Of a DNA stretch of 43,217 bases, positions 25,013 to 33,238 are shown in pieces. Under the pieces are notes generated by a model, which worked only from the letters and a program-made list of their open reading frames with translations, had not been told where the DNA came from and made no database searches. Within the stretch, counting starts at the first letter, position 1. The number at the start of each line of letters is the position of its first letter. The stretch covers positions 1 to 43,217 of the forward strand of contig CAKQOW010000015.1 in the NCBI GenBank assembly GCA_934256595.1, read 5' to 3'. A program made the translations under genes and the position numbers. This DNA comes from an uncultured Clostridia bacterium. GTDB lineage: Bacteria > Bacillota > Clostridia > Peptostreptococcales > Anaerovoracaceae.

Positions 25013-25945
25013 ATGATAGAATACCTGCTGACAGGACCCTTTGGTATTATCTCTATGACATTTAAATATTTAATATGTATGCTGACCCCTCTCGTAACGG
25101 CGTTTGCATTCTGTCAGCTTTTTCTTGAAAAGTCGGGTATAATGCTTTGCCTTGAGAGCATTACGGGAAAATTCCTGTCTCATATGGGGCTTTCGGCAGA
25201 GAGCCTGCTGCCCCTCACGACAGGACTTGGCTGCACCACCGCAGCACTGTCTGCCCTGCCGGGCTTAAACTCCTCACGCGAAAGATACATCGCATCGTTT
25301 CTGCTTTCGGTTGCGGTGCCCTGCTCTGCGCAGACTGCCGTAATAATCGGTATCGCATTTGTACTTCCTCCTTCCCTGTTCATATTCTATATATCCGCAA
25401 TGGCCGCAGTATTCATAGCTTCCGGGGTTTTGCTCAATATATTTCTTCCCGCAGATAAATCCTACCACACGCCCCGTACCAAAAATGGTGCCGTACATAT
25501 GCCCGCTATGTTTCCCCTGATAAAATCCTCATTTTCATACGGCATTTCTTTTTTAAAGGAAACACTGCTTCCCTTTGCGGCAGGCTCCGCGCTGCTGTCT
25601 TTTCTCAGCTATACGGGATTTTTAGATTATCTTTGCCGTATATGCGCCCCTGTGACCGAAAGCTTTCTTCATCTGCCGAGGGAAGCTGCCGCCCTGTTTA
25701 TAATGAGCATAGTAAAAAGGGATTTCGGAGCTGCGGGGCTTCTGTCCGCAATAGACCGGAGCGCTTTTACATATCAGCAGCTTACGGTTTCAATGCTTAT
25801 TCTTACCCTGTTTGTTCCCTGCTTTGCCTCTGTCGTAGTGCTTCTGAAGCAGGAGGGCTTCGCCAAGGCTCTGTCCGTATGGGCGGGAAGCCTTGCAGTT
25901 TCTCTCCTTATGGGAAAGCTTGCCTCTATGCTTCTTATCTCTTGA
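25013..25945 (+). CDS. FeoB-core (Gate domain) membrane protein without a G domain
   Basis: 310 residues, nearly all hydrophobic, with about eight membrane helices. Two segments match the gate motifs of the FeoB permease. 'GLGCTTAALSALPGLNSSRE' (71-90, Cys74) compares with 'GFGCTVPGVMASRTLPSERD' in the FeoAB of this window. 'VAVPCSAQTAVIIG' (100-113, Cys104) compares with 'TPFMSCSAKLPIYG'. The GTPase and FeoA domains are absent, and FeoB's length of about 700 or more is reduced by over half. By homology it may move Fe2+ or a related solute; its place directly before the [FeFe]-hydrogenase maturation genes suggests iron supply for cluster assembly. Nucleoside-transporter Gate proteins are the alternative. 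The GGGAGG site lies 13 bases before ATG, a long spacing. Confidence 0.75.
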   Translation: MIEYLLTGPFGIISMTFKYLICMLTPLVTAFAFCQLFLEKSGIMLCLESITGKFLSHMGLSAESLLPLTTGLGCTTAALSALPGLNSSRERYIASFLLSVAVPCSAQTAVIIGIAFVLPPSLFIFYISAMAAVFIASGVLLNIFLPADKSYHTPRTKNGAVHMPAMFPLIKSSFSYGISFLKETLLPFAAGSALLSFLSYTGFLDYLCRICAPVTESFLHLPREAAALFIMSIVKRDFGAAGLLSAIDRSAFTYQQLTVSMLILTLFVPCFASVVVLLKQEGFAKALSVWAGSLAVSLLMGKLASMLLIS

Positions 25946-25970
25946 CACCTGCCTCTGTTTTCTGTAAAAT
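25942..25970 (+). promoter_or_regulatory. Sigma-A promoter of the hydrogenase maturation operon
   Basis: TTGACA (25942-25947), exactly 17 bp, then TAAAAT (25965-25970). The -35 hexamer overlaps the stop codon of the preceding gene. Transcription should start near 25977, leaving a 120-base leader before the TM1266-family gene. Confidence 0.8.
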
Positions 25971-25976
25971 GTACTC

Positions 25977-26096
25977 ATAATCCTGACACAAAGTTTTCGC
26001 GCTTGCGAATTCTGCCTGAAAGGTGCAATATATGAGCTATCAGTATATCTGCATTCTTTCGGGGTGCAGATATTTTTAATACACAGGAGGCTTGCA
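25977..26096 (+). promoter_or_regulatory. Structured leader of the hyd operon (attenuator candidate)
   Basis: The leader holds a TTCGC/GCGAA hairpin (25996-26009), then a segment TGCAATATA (26024-26032). That segment can pair with TATATCTGCA (26044-26053), which is also the 5' arm of the following terminator. The two pairings exclude each other, the hallmark of an attenuator or riboswitch. I do not recognise any known aptamer class. Confidence 0.5.
26045..26077 (+). terminator. Intrinsic terminator inside the hyd operon leader
   Basis: ATATCTGCA (26045-26053) pairs perfectly with TGCAGATAT (26065-26073). Inner wobble and C-G pairs add about three more. Five T follow (26073-26077). It is six bases before the CAGGAGG of the TM1266-family gene and 75 bases or more after the operon promoter, so it is placed to attenuate the operon rather than only to end the upstream gene. 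Confidence 0.8.
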
Positions 26097-26354
26097 ATGG
26101 AAACAAGAGTTGCCGTTATGGGCATAATAGTTGAAAACCCCGATTCCGCTTCCATGCTCAATTCGCTGCTGCACGAATACGGAAGCTATATAATCGGAAG
26201 AATGGGAATTCCTTACAAAGAAAAGAATATCAATATAATATCTGTTGCCATAGACGCGCCGCAAAACGTCATTTCCGCCCTCTCGGGCAAAATAGGGAAT
26301 ATAGATGGAGTCAGCGTCAAAACAGCATATTCAAACGTGGTGTCCAATGGATAA
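26097..26354 (+). CDS. TM1266-family iron-only hydrogenase system regulator
   Basis: 85 residues from ATG 26097 with CAGGAGG seven bases upstream; the 11-codon extension to an ATG at 26064 would lie inside the terminator. The sequence ('VAVMGIIVENPDSASMLNSL', 'SYIIGRMGIPYKEKNINIIS', 'ALSGKIGNIDGVSVK') matches the TM1266 family, which has an ACT/NikR-C-like ligand-binding fold without a DNA-binding domain and is found next to hydE/hydG/hydF. Its molecular role is only putative in the literature I recall. The end overlaps the hydE start by 8 bp. Confidence 0.85.
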   Translation: METRVAVMGIIVENPDSASMLNSLLHEYGSYIIGRMGIPYKEKNINIISVAIDAPQNVISALSGKIGNIDGVSVKTAYSNVVSNG

Positions 26355-27402
26355 TAACCTGAAATCACTGATAGACAGACTGGAGGCAGAGCGCCGCCTC
26401 GAAAAAACCGAATACAAAATGCTGATTGAGGGCTTTTCGGAAGAGCTTGCAGCCTACGCCGCTTCAAAGGCAGACAGAATAAGGCAGAGCATTTACGGAA
26501 AAGACGTATATATCAGAGGGCTGATTGAGGTCAGCAACATATGCGCAAACGACTGCCTGTACTGCGGCATACGAAAAAGCAACGCGCAGTGCGCAAGATA
26601 CCGCCTGCCTCTTGATACAGTCCTCGAATGCTGCCGCAAGGGCTATGAGCTTGGCTTCAGGACCTTTGTAATGCAGGGAGGCGAGGACGGATTTTTTACT
26701 GCAGAGCATATATGCAGCTATGTCCGCAGTATCAAAGAGAGCTTCCCTGACTGCGCCGTAACACTTTCGCTGGGAGAGTATTCAAAAGATGAATACAAAG
26801 CCATGTATGAGGCGGGAGCGGACCGCTATCTGCTTCGTCACGAAACTGTGGACAAGGCTCACTACGAGAAGCTTCACCCGGCATCAATGTCCTTTGAAAG
26901 ACGAATGAAATGCCTTGAGGATATAAAGGATATCGGTTTTCAGACAGGCTGCGGATTTATGGTCGGCTCACCTTATCAGACCTCTGACACGCTTGCGGCG
27001 GACCTTAAATTCATAGAGGAATTTTCACCTCACATGTGCGGCATAGGACCGTTTATTCCCCATAATGACACGCCTTTTGGAAACTGCCCGGCGGGAACGG
27101 CGGAGCTTACGATTTATCTGCTGTCACTGATACGCCTTATCAGGCCTGACATACTGCTTCCCGCAACCACAGCCCTTGGAACTATCGACGCTATGGGGCG
27201 CGAAAAGGGAATTCTTGCAGGCGCAAATGTTGTAATGCCTAATCTTTCACCTGTTTCCGAAAGAAAAAAATATATGCTTTACAACGACAAAATATGTATG
27301 GACGAGGAGGCTGCCGAAAATCTTGCAGCCCTCAAAAGAAAAGTTTCGGCCATAGGCTATCGCATTGTTACAGACAGAGGCGATTTCAAAAATATAATCT
27401 AA
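26347..27402 (+). CDS. hydE: [FeFe]-hydrogenase maturase HydE, radical SAM
   Basis: 351 residues from ATG 26347, which overlaps the end of the preceding gene (ATGGATAA), indicating translational coupling; the longer in-frame ORF from 26305 is a shadow. The radical SAM cluster motif is Cys66-X3-Cys70-X2-Cys73 (CANDCLYC). 'MQGGEDGFF', 'ETVDKAHYEKLHP' and 'TGCGFMVGSPYQT' are typical HydE/BioB-like segments. HydE acts in building the azadithiolate-bridged diiron subcluster of the H-cluster. Gene order is TM1266 homologue - hydE - hydG - hydF. Confidence 0.95.
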   Translation: MDNNLKSLIDRLEAERRLEKTEYKMLIEGFSEELAAYAASKADRIRQSIYGKDVYIRGLIEVSNICANDCLYCGIRKSNAQCARYRLPLDTVLECCRKGYELGFRTFVMQGGEDGFFTAEHICSYVRSIKESFPDCAVTLSLGEYSKDEYKAMYEAGADRYLLRHETVDKAHYEKLHPASMSFERRMKCLEDIKDIGFQTGCGFMVGSPYQTSDTLAADLKFIEEFSPHMCGIGPFIPHNDTPFGNCPAGTAELTIYLLSLIRLIRPDILLPATTALGTIDAMGREKGILAGANVVMPNLSPVSERKKYMLYNDKICMDEEAAENLAALKRKVSAIGYRIVTDRGDFKNII

Positions 27403-27439
27403 CGAAAAGTTAATTCTGACCGTAAGAAAGGAAAAAATT

Positions 27440-28888
27440 ATGACAATCTACAATCCAAAATCACTTAAAGCTGATGAATTTATCAATCATGAGGAAATAC
27501 TCGAAACTCTGAAATACGCAGAGGAAAACAAAAACAATATCGAGCTTATCGACAGTATTCTCGAAAAGGCAAGACCGAGAAAAACAGCGGATGGAACAGT
27601 CTGTCAGGGCCTTACCCACAGAGAGGCTTCCGTACTTCTGGCCTGCGATATACCCGAAAAAATCGAAGAAATGTACAGACTGGCAGAAGAAATCAAGCTT
27701 GCATTTTACGGCAACCGTATCGTAATGTTTGCGCCGCTTTATCTTTCAAACTACTGCGTAAACGGCTGCGTATACTGTCCTTACCATATGAAAAACAAGC
27801 ACATCAGAAGAATAAAGCTGACTCAGGAGGAAATAAGGGACGAGGTAATCGCGCTTCAGGATATGGGCCACAAGCGTCTTGCAATCGAGGCGGGAGAGGA
27901 CCCTGTAAACAATCCTATCGAATATATACTTGAATGTATCGACACAATCTACAGCATCAAACATAAAAACGGCGCTATCCGCCGCGTCAATGTAAACATC
28001 GCCGCAACCACCGTCGAAAACTACCGCAAGTTAAGCGATGCAGGCATAGGCACCTATATACTGTTTCAGGAAACCTACCACAAGGAAAGCTATCTGAAGC
28101 TTCACCCTACAGGACCTAAGCACGACTATGATTACCATACGGAGGCTATGGACAGAGCTATGGAGGGCGGCATCGACGATGTGGGCCTGGGCGTTTTATT
28201 CGGTCTTGAAATGTACAAATATGAATTTGCAGGTCTGCTTATGCACGCCGAGCATCTTGAGGCAGTGCACGGAGTGGGACCTCACACAATCAGCGTACCG
28301 CGTATCAAGCGCGCCGATGACATAGACCCGAGCGCATTTGACAACAGCATAAGCGACGAGCTTTTCGAAAAGATAATCGCCTGCATCAGAATAGCCGTAC
28401 CGTACACCGGAATGATAATCTCCACAAGAGAGGGCGAAAAGGTACGTGAAAAGGCTCTTTCCATCGGAATATCCCAGATAAGCGGAGGCTCACGTACATC
28501 GGTGGGCGGCTACACAGAGGAAGAAAGACCTCACGACTCGGAGCAGTTTGATGTATCCGACCAGAGAACTCTCGACGAGGTTGTAAACTGGCTTATGAAG
28601 CTTGGATATATTCCGTCATTCTGCACTGCCTGCTACCGCGAGGGCAGAACAGGCGACAGATTTATGTCACTTTGCAAAAACGGACAGATTTTAAACTGCT
28701 GTCACCCTAATGCTCTTATGACACTTACAGAATATCTTACCGACTACGCAGGTGATGATACTAAGAAAACAGGATTTGCCCTGATTGAAAAGGAGCTTGA
28801 AAAAATACCTGCTCCGAAGGTAAAGGCTATCGCAAAAGAAAACGTGGAAGAAATCAGAGCTTCAAACAGACGTGATTTCCGTTTCTAG
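27440..28888 (+). CDS. hydG: [FeFe]-hydrogenase maturase HydG, tyrosine lyase radical SAM
   Basis: 482 residues, full length. The radical SAM cluster binds Cys106-X3-Cys110-X2-Cys113 (CVNGCVYC). The C-terminal extension has CTACYREGRTGDRFM followed by LCKNGQILNCC, which supplies the Cys residues of the second, auxiliary cluster. HydG cleaves tyrosine to CO and cyanide, making the Fe(CO)2CN unit of the H-cluster. This C-terminal Cys cluster distinguishes it from the thiamine enzyme ThiH. AAAGGAAA precedes the start; hydE ends 37 bp upstream. Confidence 0.97.
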   Translation: MTIYNPKSLKADEFINHEEILETLKYAEENKNNIELIDSILEKARPRKTADGTVCQGLTHREASVLLACDIPEKIEEMYRLAEEIKLAFYGNRIVMFAPLYLSNYCVNGCVYCPYHMKNKHIRRIKLTQEEIRDEVIALQDMGHKRLAIEAGEDPVNNPIEYILECIDTIYSIKHKNGAIRRVNVNIAATTVENYRKLSDAGIGTYILFQETYHKESYLKLHPTGPKHDYDYHTEAMDRAMEGGIDDVGLGVLFGLEMYKYEFAGLLMHAEHLEAVHGVGPHTISVPRIKRADDIDPSAFDNSISDELFEKIIACIRIAVPYTGMIISTREGEKVREKALSIGISQISGGSRTSVGGYTEEERPHDSEQFDVSDQRTLDEVVNWLMKLGYIPSFCTACYREGRTGDRFMSLCKNGQILNCCHPNALMTLTEYLTDYAGDDTKKTGFALIEKELEKIPAPKVKAIAKENVEEIRASNRRDFRF

Positions 28889-28901
28889 CAGGGAGAATAT
28901 T

Positions 28902-30104
28902 ATGAGTCTCAATGAACAGGTATCTGCAGAAAGACTGCATATAGGGTTTTTCGGAATGAGGAATGCAGGCAAGTCAAGTCTTGTCAACGCCGTTACAGGT
29001 CAGGAGCTGTGCGTGGTTTCAGAAACAAAGGGAACTACAACCGACCCTGTCAGAAAAGCAATGGAGCTTCTGCCCCTTGGCCCTGTGGTAATTATCGACA
29101 CCCCCGGTATTGATGACGAGGGAGATTTGGGAAAATTAAGAGTTGAAAAGGCGCTGTCCGTACTTAACAAAACGGACATAGCGGTTCTCGTTACCGACGC
29201 TTCCAGAGAGCTTCAGCCTCCGGAGCTTGAGCTTATCAAAAGCTTTAAGGAGAGGAATATAAGCTATGTAATCGCTTGTAACAAGTCTGATCTGCTAAGC
29301 AGTATCCCTAAGGCAGACGGAAACTCAATATATGTAAGCGCTCTGACAAACACAAATATATATGAGCTTAAGGAGCTTATCGGCTCCCTGTCAAAAGTGC
29401 AGAAGCAGGATAAGCGAGTAATAGCCCACCTTATAGCTCCCGACGATGTTATCGTACTTGTCGTGCCTGTAGACAGCGCTGCTCCAAAGGGCAGACTGAT
29501 ACTGCCGCAGCAGCAGACCATAAGAGATATTCTCGATACCGGAGCAGTCTGCATGGTTACAAGAGAAACAGAGCTAGAAAGAACACTTGCCGCTCTTGGC
29601 GAAAAGCCAAGGTTAGTGGTTACGGACTCACAGGTGTTTGAATATGTGGACAGAATTGTCCCGGGCGACATAATGCTTACATCGTTTTCAATACTGTTTG
29701 CAAATTACAAGGGCGATTTAAGACAGGCTGTAAAGGGAGCCGCCGCGCTTGACAGACTTGAGGACGGAGATACGGTTCTCATCTCGGAGGGCTGCACTCA
29801 TCACAGACAGTGTGAGGACATAGGAACCGTCAAAATGCCTGCGTGGATTGAAAAGCATACGGGCAAAAAGCTGAAATTTGCCTTTACCTCAGGCGGCGAT
29901 TTCCCGTCTGATATGTCACAGTATGCTCTGGTCGTTCACTGCGGCGGCTGTATGCTGAACGAACGTGAAATGAAATACCGCATAGGCTGCTGTAAAGAAA
30001 GCGGCATACCCGTTACAAACTACGGTATTGCCATCGCTCATATGCATGGTATTCTGAAACGGTCACTGGAGCCGTTTCCGGATATACTTGACGAACTGAA
30101 ATAA
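28902..30104 (+). CDS. hydF: [FeFe]-hydrogenase maturation GTPase HydF
   Basis: 400 residues from ATG 28902 (GGGAG seven bases upstream); an ATG 10 codons earlier overlaps hydG. The N-terminal GTPase domain has G1 GMRNAGKSS (18-26), G3 DTPGID and G4 NKSD. The C-terminal cluster domain has Cys298 (GCTHH) and His346-Cys347-X2-Cys350 (HCGGC), the conserved 4Fe-4S ligands of HydF. It serves as scaffold and carrier that delivers the diiron precursor to apo-hydrogenase. It ends the operon. The hydrogenase structural gene is not in this window. Confidence 0.97.
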   Translation: MSLNEQVSAERLHIGFFGMRNAGKSSLVNAVTGQELCVVSETKGTTTDPVRKAMELLPLGPVVIIDTPGIDDEGDLGKLRVEKALSVLNKTDIAVLVTDASRELQPPELELIKSFKERNISYVIACNKSDLLSSIPKADGNSIYVSALTNTNIYELKELIGSLSKVQKQDKRVIAHLIAPDDVIVLVVPVDSAAPKGRLILPQQQTIRDILDTGAVCMVTRETELERTLAALGEKPRLVVTDSQVFEYVDRIVPGDIMLTSFSILFANYKGDLRQAVKGAAALDRLEDGDTVLISEGCTHHRQCEDIGTVKMPAWIEKHTGKKLKFAFTSGGDFPSDMSQYALVVHCGGCMLNEREMKYRIGCCKESGIPVTNYGIAIAHMHGILKRSLEPFPDILDELK

Positions 30105-30112
30105 CAAAAAAG

Positions 30113-30147
30113 ACCTTGTTCAGAGAAATTCCCTGAGCAAGGTTTTT
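30113..30147. terminator. Bidirectional terminator between hydF and the feo operon
   Basis: ACCTTGTTCAG (30113-30123) pairs with CTGAGCAAGGT (30133-30143), with A/T runs on both sides. It lies between the convergent hydF and FeoB-associated genes. Confidence 0.85.
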
Positions 30148-30161
30148 ATATATATTATTCC

Positions 30162-30311
30162 TTATTTTGACTTTTTACATCGGCTGCAGCTTTCATAACT
30201 GCCGCACCCGCCGCAGCTTCCGCAGCTGTTTCTGTTTTTTATCATATGTATAACCGCAGCCGCCAGCGCTGCCGCTATCAGTATCAGAACTATCACAGTA
30301 GGAATATTCAT
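30162..30311 (-). CDS. FeoB-associated Cys-rich membrane protein
   Basis: 49 residues from ATG 30311, preceded by a GGCGGTGAG-like site; the longer ORF from 30419 would overlap feoB and is rejected. One N-terminal membrane helix ('IPTVIVLILIAAALAAAVIH') is followed by a short tail with six Cys (SCGSCGGCGSYESCSRCKK). This matches the small proteins encoded after feoB in many Firmicutes, thought to replace FeoC or act as a partner of FeoB. It lies 23 bp after feoAB. Confidence 0.85.
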   Translation of the reverse strand: MNIPTVIVLILIAAALAAAVIHMIKNRNSCGSCGGCGSYESCSRCKKSK

Positions 30312-30334
30312 AAACCGCTCACCGCCTTTATCCG

Positions 30335-32686
30335 CTATATCAGGCTGCCTGCAAAATATACAATCCATGCGCATATCCACGCAATCACGCACTGGCATAT
30401 AACCACACCTGTCGCCCATTTTGAACCAAGCTCTCTTTTAATCGATGTTATGGCTGCAACGCATGGAGTATAAAGCAGACAGAACACCAGAAGCGCCGCT
30501 GCCGCAAGCGGTGTAATTATCGAGGTTATGTTTATGCCGTCAGTAAGAACTGTAAGAGTTGCGACTACGCTTTCCTTTGCCATAAATCCTGTAATAAGGG
30601 CTGTCGATATTCTCCAGTCGCCAAAGCCAAGGGGCGCAAATACCGGAGCTATAAAGCCGGCAAGCATCGCCAGCAGACTGTCCTGGGAATCGGTAACAAC
30701 ATTAAGCCGGCTGTCAAAGGTCTGCAGGCACCAGATTACAATGGTTGCCACAAATATAACGGTAAACGCTCTCTGCAGGAAATCCTTTGCCTTTTCCCAG
30801 AGCAGCTGACCTACGTTCTTAGCTCCCGGGAAGCGATAGTTTGGAAGCTCCATAACAAAAGGAACCGGCTCGCCCTTAAACATAATTCCACGCGTAAGAA
30901 GCGCGAACAGTATTCCCACTGCAATGCCTGTGAAATACAGTATAATCATCACCAGCGCGCTTTTATCCGGGAAAAACGCTGCCGAAAAGAAGCCGTATAT
31001 CGGAAGTTTTGCCGAGCAACTCATAAACGGCGTCAGCAATATGGTCATTTTACGGTCCCTTTCGGACGGCAGTGTCCTGCTTGCCATAACTCCGGGAACA
31101 GTACAGCCAAAGCCTATCAGCATAGGAACTATACTTCTTCCGGACAGACCTATTTTTCTGAGCAGCTTGTCCATTACAAAGGCCACCCTTGCCATATATC
31201 CGCTGTCCTCTAATATGGACAGGAAGAAAAACAGCGTAACTATTATAGGGAGAAATGCGAGTACGCTTCCCACTCCCTTGAAAATTCCGTCTATAACCAG
31301 CGAATGAACCACCGGATTTATCCGGTAGACTTCAAGACCGTGATCCACAAGCTCTGTCAGCCAGCCCAGCCCGCTGTCAAGCAAGGCAGAAAGAAATGAT
31401 CCGATAACTCCGAAGGTAAGCCAGAATACAAGCCCCATTATACATACGAATGCGGGAATTGCCGTATATCTGCCCGTAAGCACTCTGTCTATTTTCACGC
31501 TGCGCGCATGTTCCCTGCTTTCTTTAGGCTTTATTACGGTAGCCTTGCACACTCTATGTATAAACGACACTCTCATATCTGCAACAGCTGCGGCCTGGTC
31601 AAGTCCGCGTTCTTCTTCCATCTGTCGTATGATATGCTCCAGCATGCCCTTTTCGTTGTCATCAAGCTTAAGCTGCTCCAGTATCATACTGTCGCCTTCT
31701 GCAAGCTTGCTGGCTGCAAATCTGAGAGGAATCTGCGCCGCTTTTGCATGATCCTCAATCAGGTGCATTATACCATGCAGGCATCTGTGTACAGCGCCGC
31801 TGTGCTCCTCAGGACTGCAGAAATCCGTACGCCCCGGTTTTTCCTGATACTTTGCCACATGTATGGCATGATCTACAAGTTCGCTTATTCCTTCATTTTT
31901 AGCTGCAGATATAGGCACCACCGGAATACCCAGAGTCTGTTCCATCTCGTTGACAAGAACAGCACCTCCGTTTTCTCTGACCTCGTCCATCATATTAAGG
32001 GCAAGCACCATGGGTATGTCCAGCTCCATAAGCTGCATTGTCAGATAAAGGTTTCTCTCTATATTTGAGGCATCCACAATATTTATAATGCCCTTAGGCT
32101 TATCTTCCATCAGAAACTGTCTTGTTACGATTTCCTCGCTTGTATACGGTGACATCGAATATATGCCCGGAAGGTCCGTAACAAGTGTGTTGCTGTGCCC
32201 TTTTATTACTCCGTCTTTTCTGTCTACCGTAACTCCCGGGAAATTGCCCACATGCTGGTTTGAGCCTGTAAGCTGGTTAAACAGTGTAGTCTTGCCGCAG
32301 TTCTGATTCCCAACCAGCGCGAAGGTTATTGTCTCACCCTCCGGCAGAGGTATACCGTCGGTTTTGACGTGGTATATACCACCCTCTCCAAGTCCCGGGT
32401 GGTCTGTCTCTGATTTTTTGCTGCGCAGCTTCTCTTCACCGGCTGCATCGCTGTCAGAATATGATATATCCTCAATTTCTATTTTTTCCGCATCGGCAAC
32501 TCTGAGCGTAAGCTCATATCCGTGTATTCTGAATTCCATGGGGTCGCCCATAGGCGCAAGCTTCATAAGCTTTATCTCTGCTCCCGGCACAACCCCCATA
32601 TCCAGAAAATGCTGTCTGAGGGCTCCCTGCCCTCCAACTGCTGTTATTCTGGCGCTTTTTCCTATTTCAAGATCTTTTAATACCAT
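30335..32686 (-). CDS. feoB: Ferrous iron transporter, fused FeoA-FeoB
   Basis: 783 residues from ATG 32686, with AGGAG nine bases upstream; an ATG 17 codons earlier is rejected. Residues 1-75 are a FeoA (SH3-like) domain. After a linker comes the FeoB G domain with G1 GNQNCGKTT (126-134), G2 GNFPGVTV, G3 DLPGIYS and G4 NMMD. The permease core follows, with gate segments 'GFGCTVPGVMAS' and 'FMSCSAKLPIYG'. It imports Fe2+ across the membrane. FeoA-FeoB fusions are known but less common than separate genes. The operon is flavodoxin - feoAB - FeoB-associated protein. Confidence 0.95.
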   Translation of the reverse strand: MVLKDLEIGKSARITAVGGQGALRQHFLDMGVVPGAEIKLMKLAPMGDPMEFRIHGYELTLRVADAEKIEIEDISYSDSDAAGEEKLRSKKSETDHPGLGEGGIYHVKTDGIPLPEGETITFALVGNQNCGKTTLFNQLTGSNQHVGNFPGVTVDRKDGVIKGHSNTLVTDLPGIYSMSPYTSEEIVTRQFLMEDKPKGIINIVDASNIERNLYLTMQLMELDIPMVLALNMMDEVRENGGAVLVNEMEQTLGIPVVPISAAKNEGISELVDHAIHVAKYQEKPGRTDFCSPEEHSGAVHRCLHGIMHLIEDHAKAAQIPLRFAASKLAEGDSMILEQLKLDDNEKGMLEHIIRQMEEERGLDQAAAVADMRVSFIHRVCKATVIKPKESREHARSVKIDRVLTGRYTAIPAFVCIMGLVFWLTFGVIGSFLSALLDSGLGWLTELVDHGLEVYRINPVVHSLVIDGIFKGVGSVLAFLPIIVTLFFFLSILEDSGYMARVAFVMDKLLRKIGLSGRSIVPMLIGFGCTVPGVMASRTLPSERDRKMTILLTPFMSCSAKLPIYGFFSAAFFPDKSALVMIILYFTGIAVGILFALLTRGIMFKGEPVPFVMELPNYRFPGAKNVGQLLWEKAKDFLQRAFTVIFVATIVIWCLQTFDSRLNVVTDSQDSLLAMLAGFIAPVFAPLGFGDWRISTALITGFMAKESVVATLTVLTDGINITSIITPLAAAALLVFCLLYTPCVAAITSIKRELGSKWATGVVICQCVIAWICAWIVYFAGSLI

Positions 32687-32709
32687 ATATTTCTCCTGCA
32701 GGTTTAAAA

Positions 32710-33237
32710 TTATTTCTGTATAAATTCCCCGTACCATTCAATAACGGGTCTGAGCTTCATTCTGTCTGTAAAGTCCGCACCTTTATCAAGTATTTTAATA
32801 AGCTCCTTTGCCTTTTTTCTCTCGGCTTCATCGGTTCCTGTTTCGGCTGTCTTTTTTAATACGTTTCCGAACATCATAAGCATTTTTTTCTGAACGCCCG
32901 TAAGCTTTGAAAAATCCATACCGCCTCTCAGATAGAAAACAGGTATTTCACCGTCTATGCTGTTTTTCTCTCTCAGGTCTTTCATAATACTGTCTGCGTT
33001 TTCGGAAATTCCGCAGGGGCATACAGCTCTGATATTGTATCTTCTGCCCGCTTTTTTGAGGCCCTCTATTTTGTTTGCGCTTATCCAGCCCATATATATG
33101 ACGTCATCACCCTTTGAAAGTGATTTTCTGTCTTCTCCAAGTCCCGCGTTGTATGCGGGAAGTGACAGCACATCTGACAGCATCTGTGCATATTTTCTCG
33201 TAAAGCCCGTATTTGATGTATATATTATCGCTTTCAT
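32710..33237 (-). CDS. Flavodoxin domain protein
   Basis: 175 residues. The N-terminus 'MKAIIYTSNTGFTRKYAQML' has the phosphate-binding T/S-x-T-G-x-T-like loop of flavodoxins. 'DDVIYMGWISANKIEG' and 'FYLRGGMDFSKL' correspond to the later FMN-contacting loops, as in the HemG-like flavodoxin subgroup. The protein is likely a cytoplasmic FMN electron carrier or reductase. It lies 23 bp upstream of feoAB on the same strand, which suggests expression under iron limitation, when flavodoxin replaces ferredoxin. That regulatory idea is inference. A GGAGAGG site, inside the end of a decayed regulator gene, precedes the start. Confidence 0.85.
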   Translation of the reverse strand: MKAIIYTSNTGFTRKYAQMLSDVLSLPAYNAGLGEDRKSLSKGDDVIYMGWISANKIEGLKKAGRRYNIRAVCPCGISENADSIMKDLREKNSIDGEIPVFYLRGGMDFSKLTGVQKKMLMMFGNVLKKTAETGTDEAERKKAKELIKILDKGADFTDRMKLRPVIEWYGEFIQK

Positions 33238-33238
33238 T

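Noticed and set aside
30312..30419. 36-codon N-terminal extension of the FeoB-associated protein
   Set aside because: It would overlap the end of feoAB, and the 49-residue form starting at 30311 already has the family length and a ribosome binding site.
31508..32068. 186-codon plus-strand ORF opposite feoB
   Set aside because: It is antisense to the FeoAB GTPase and linker region, has no ribosome binding site and no recognisable domain.
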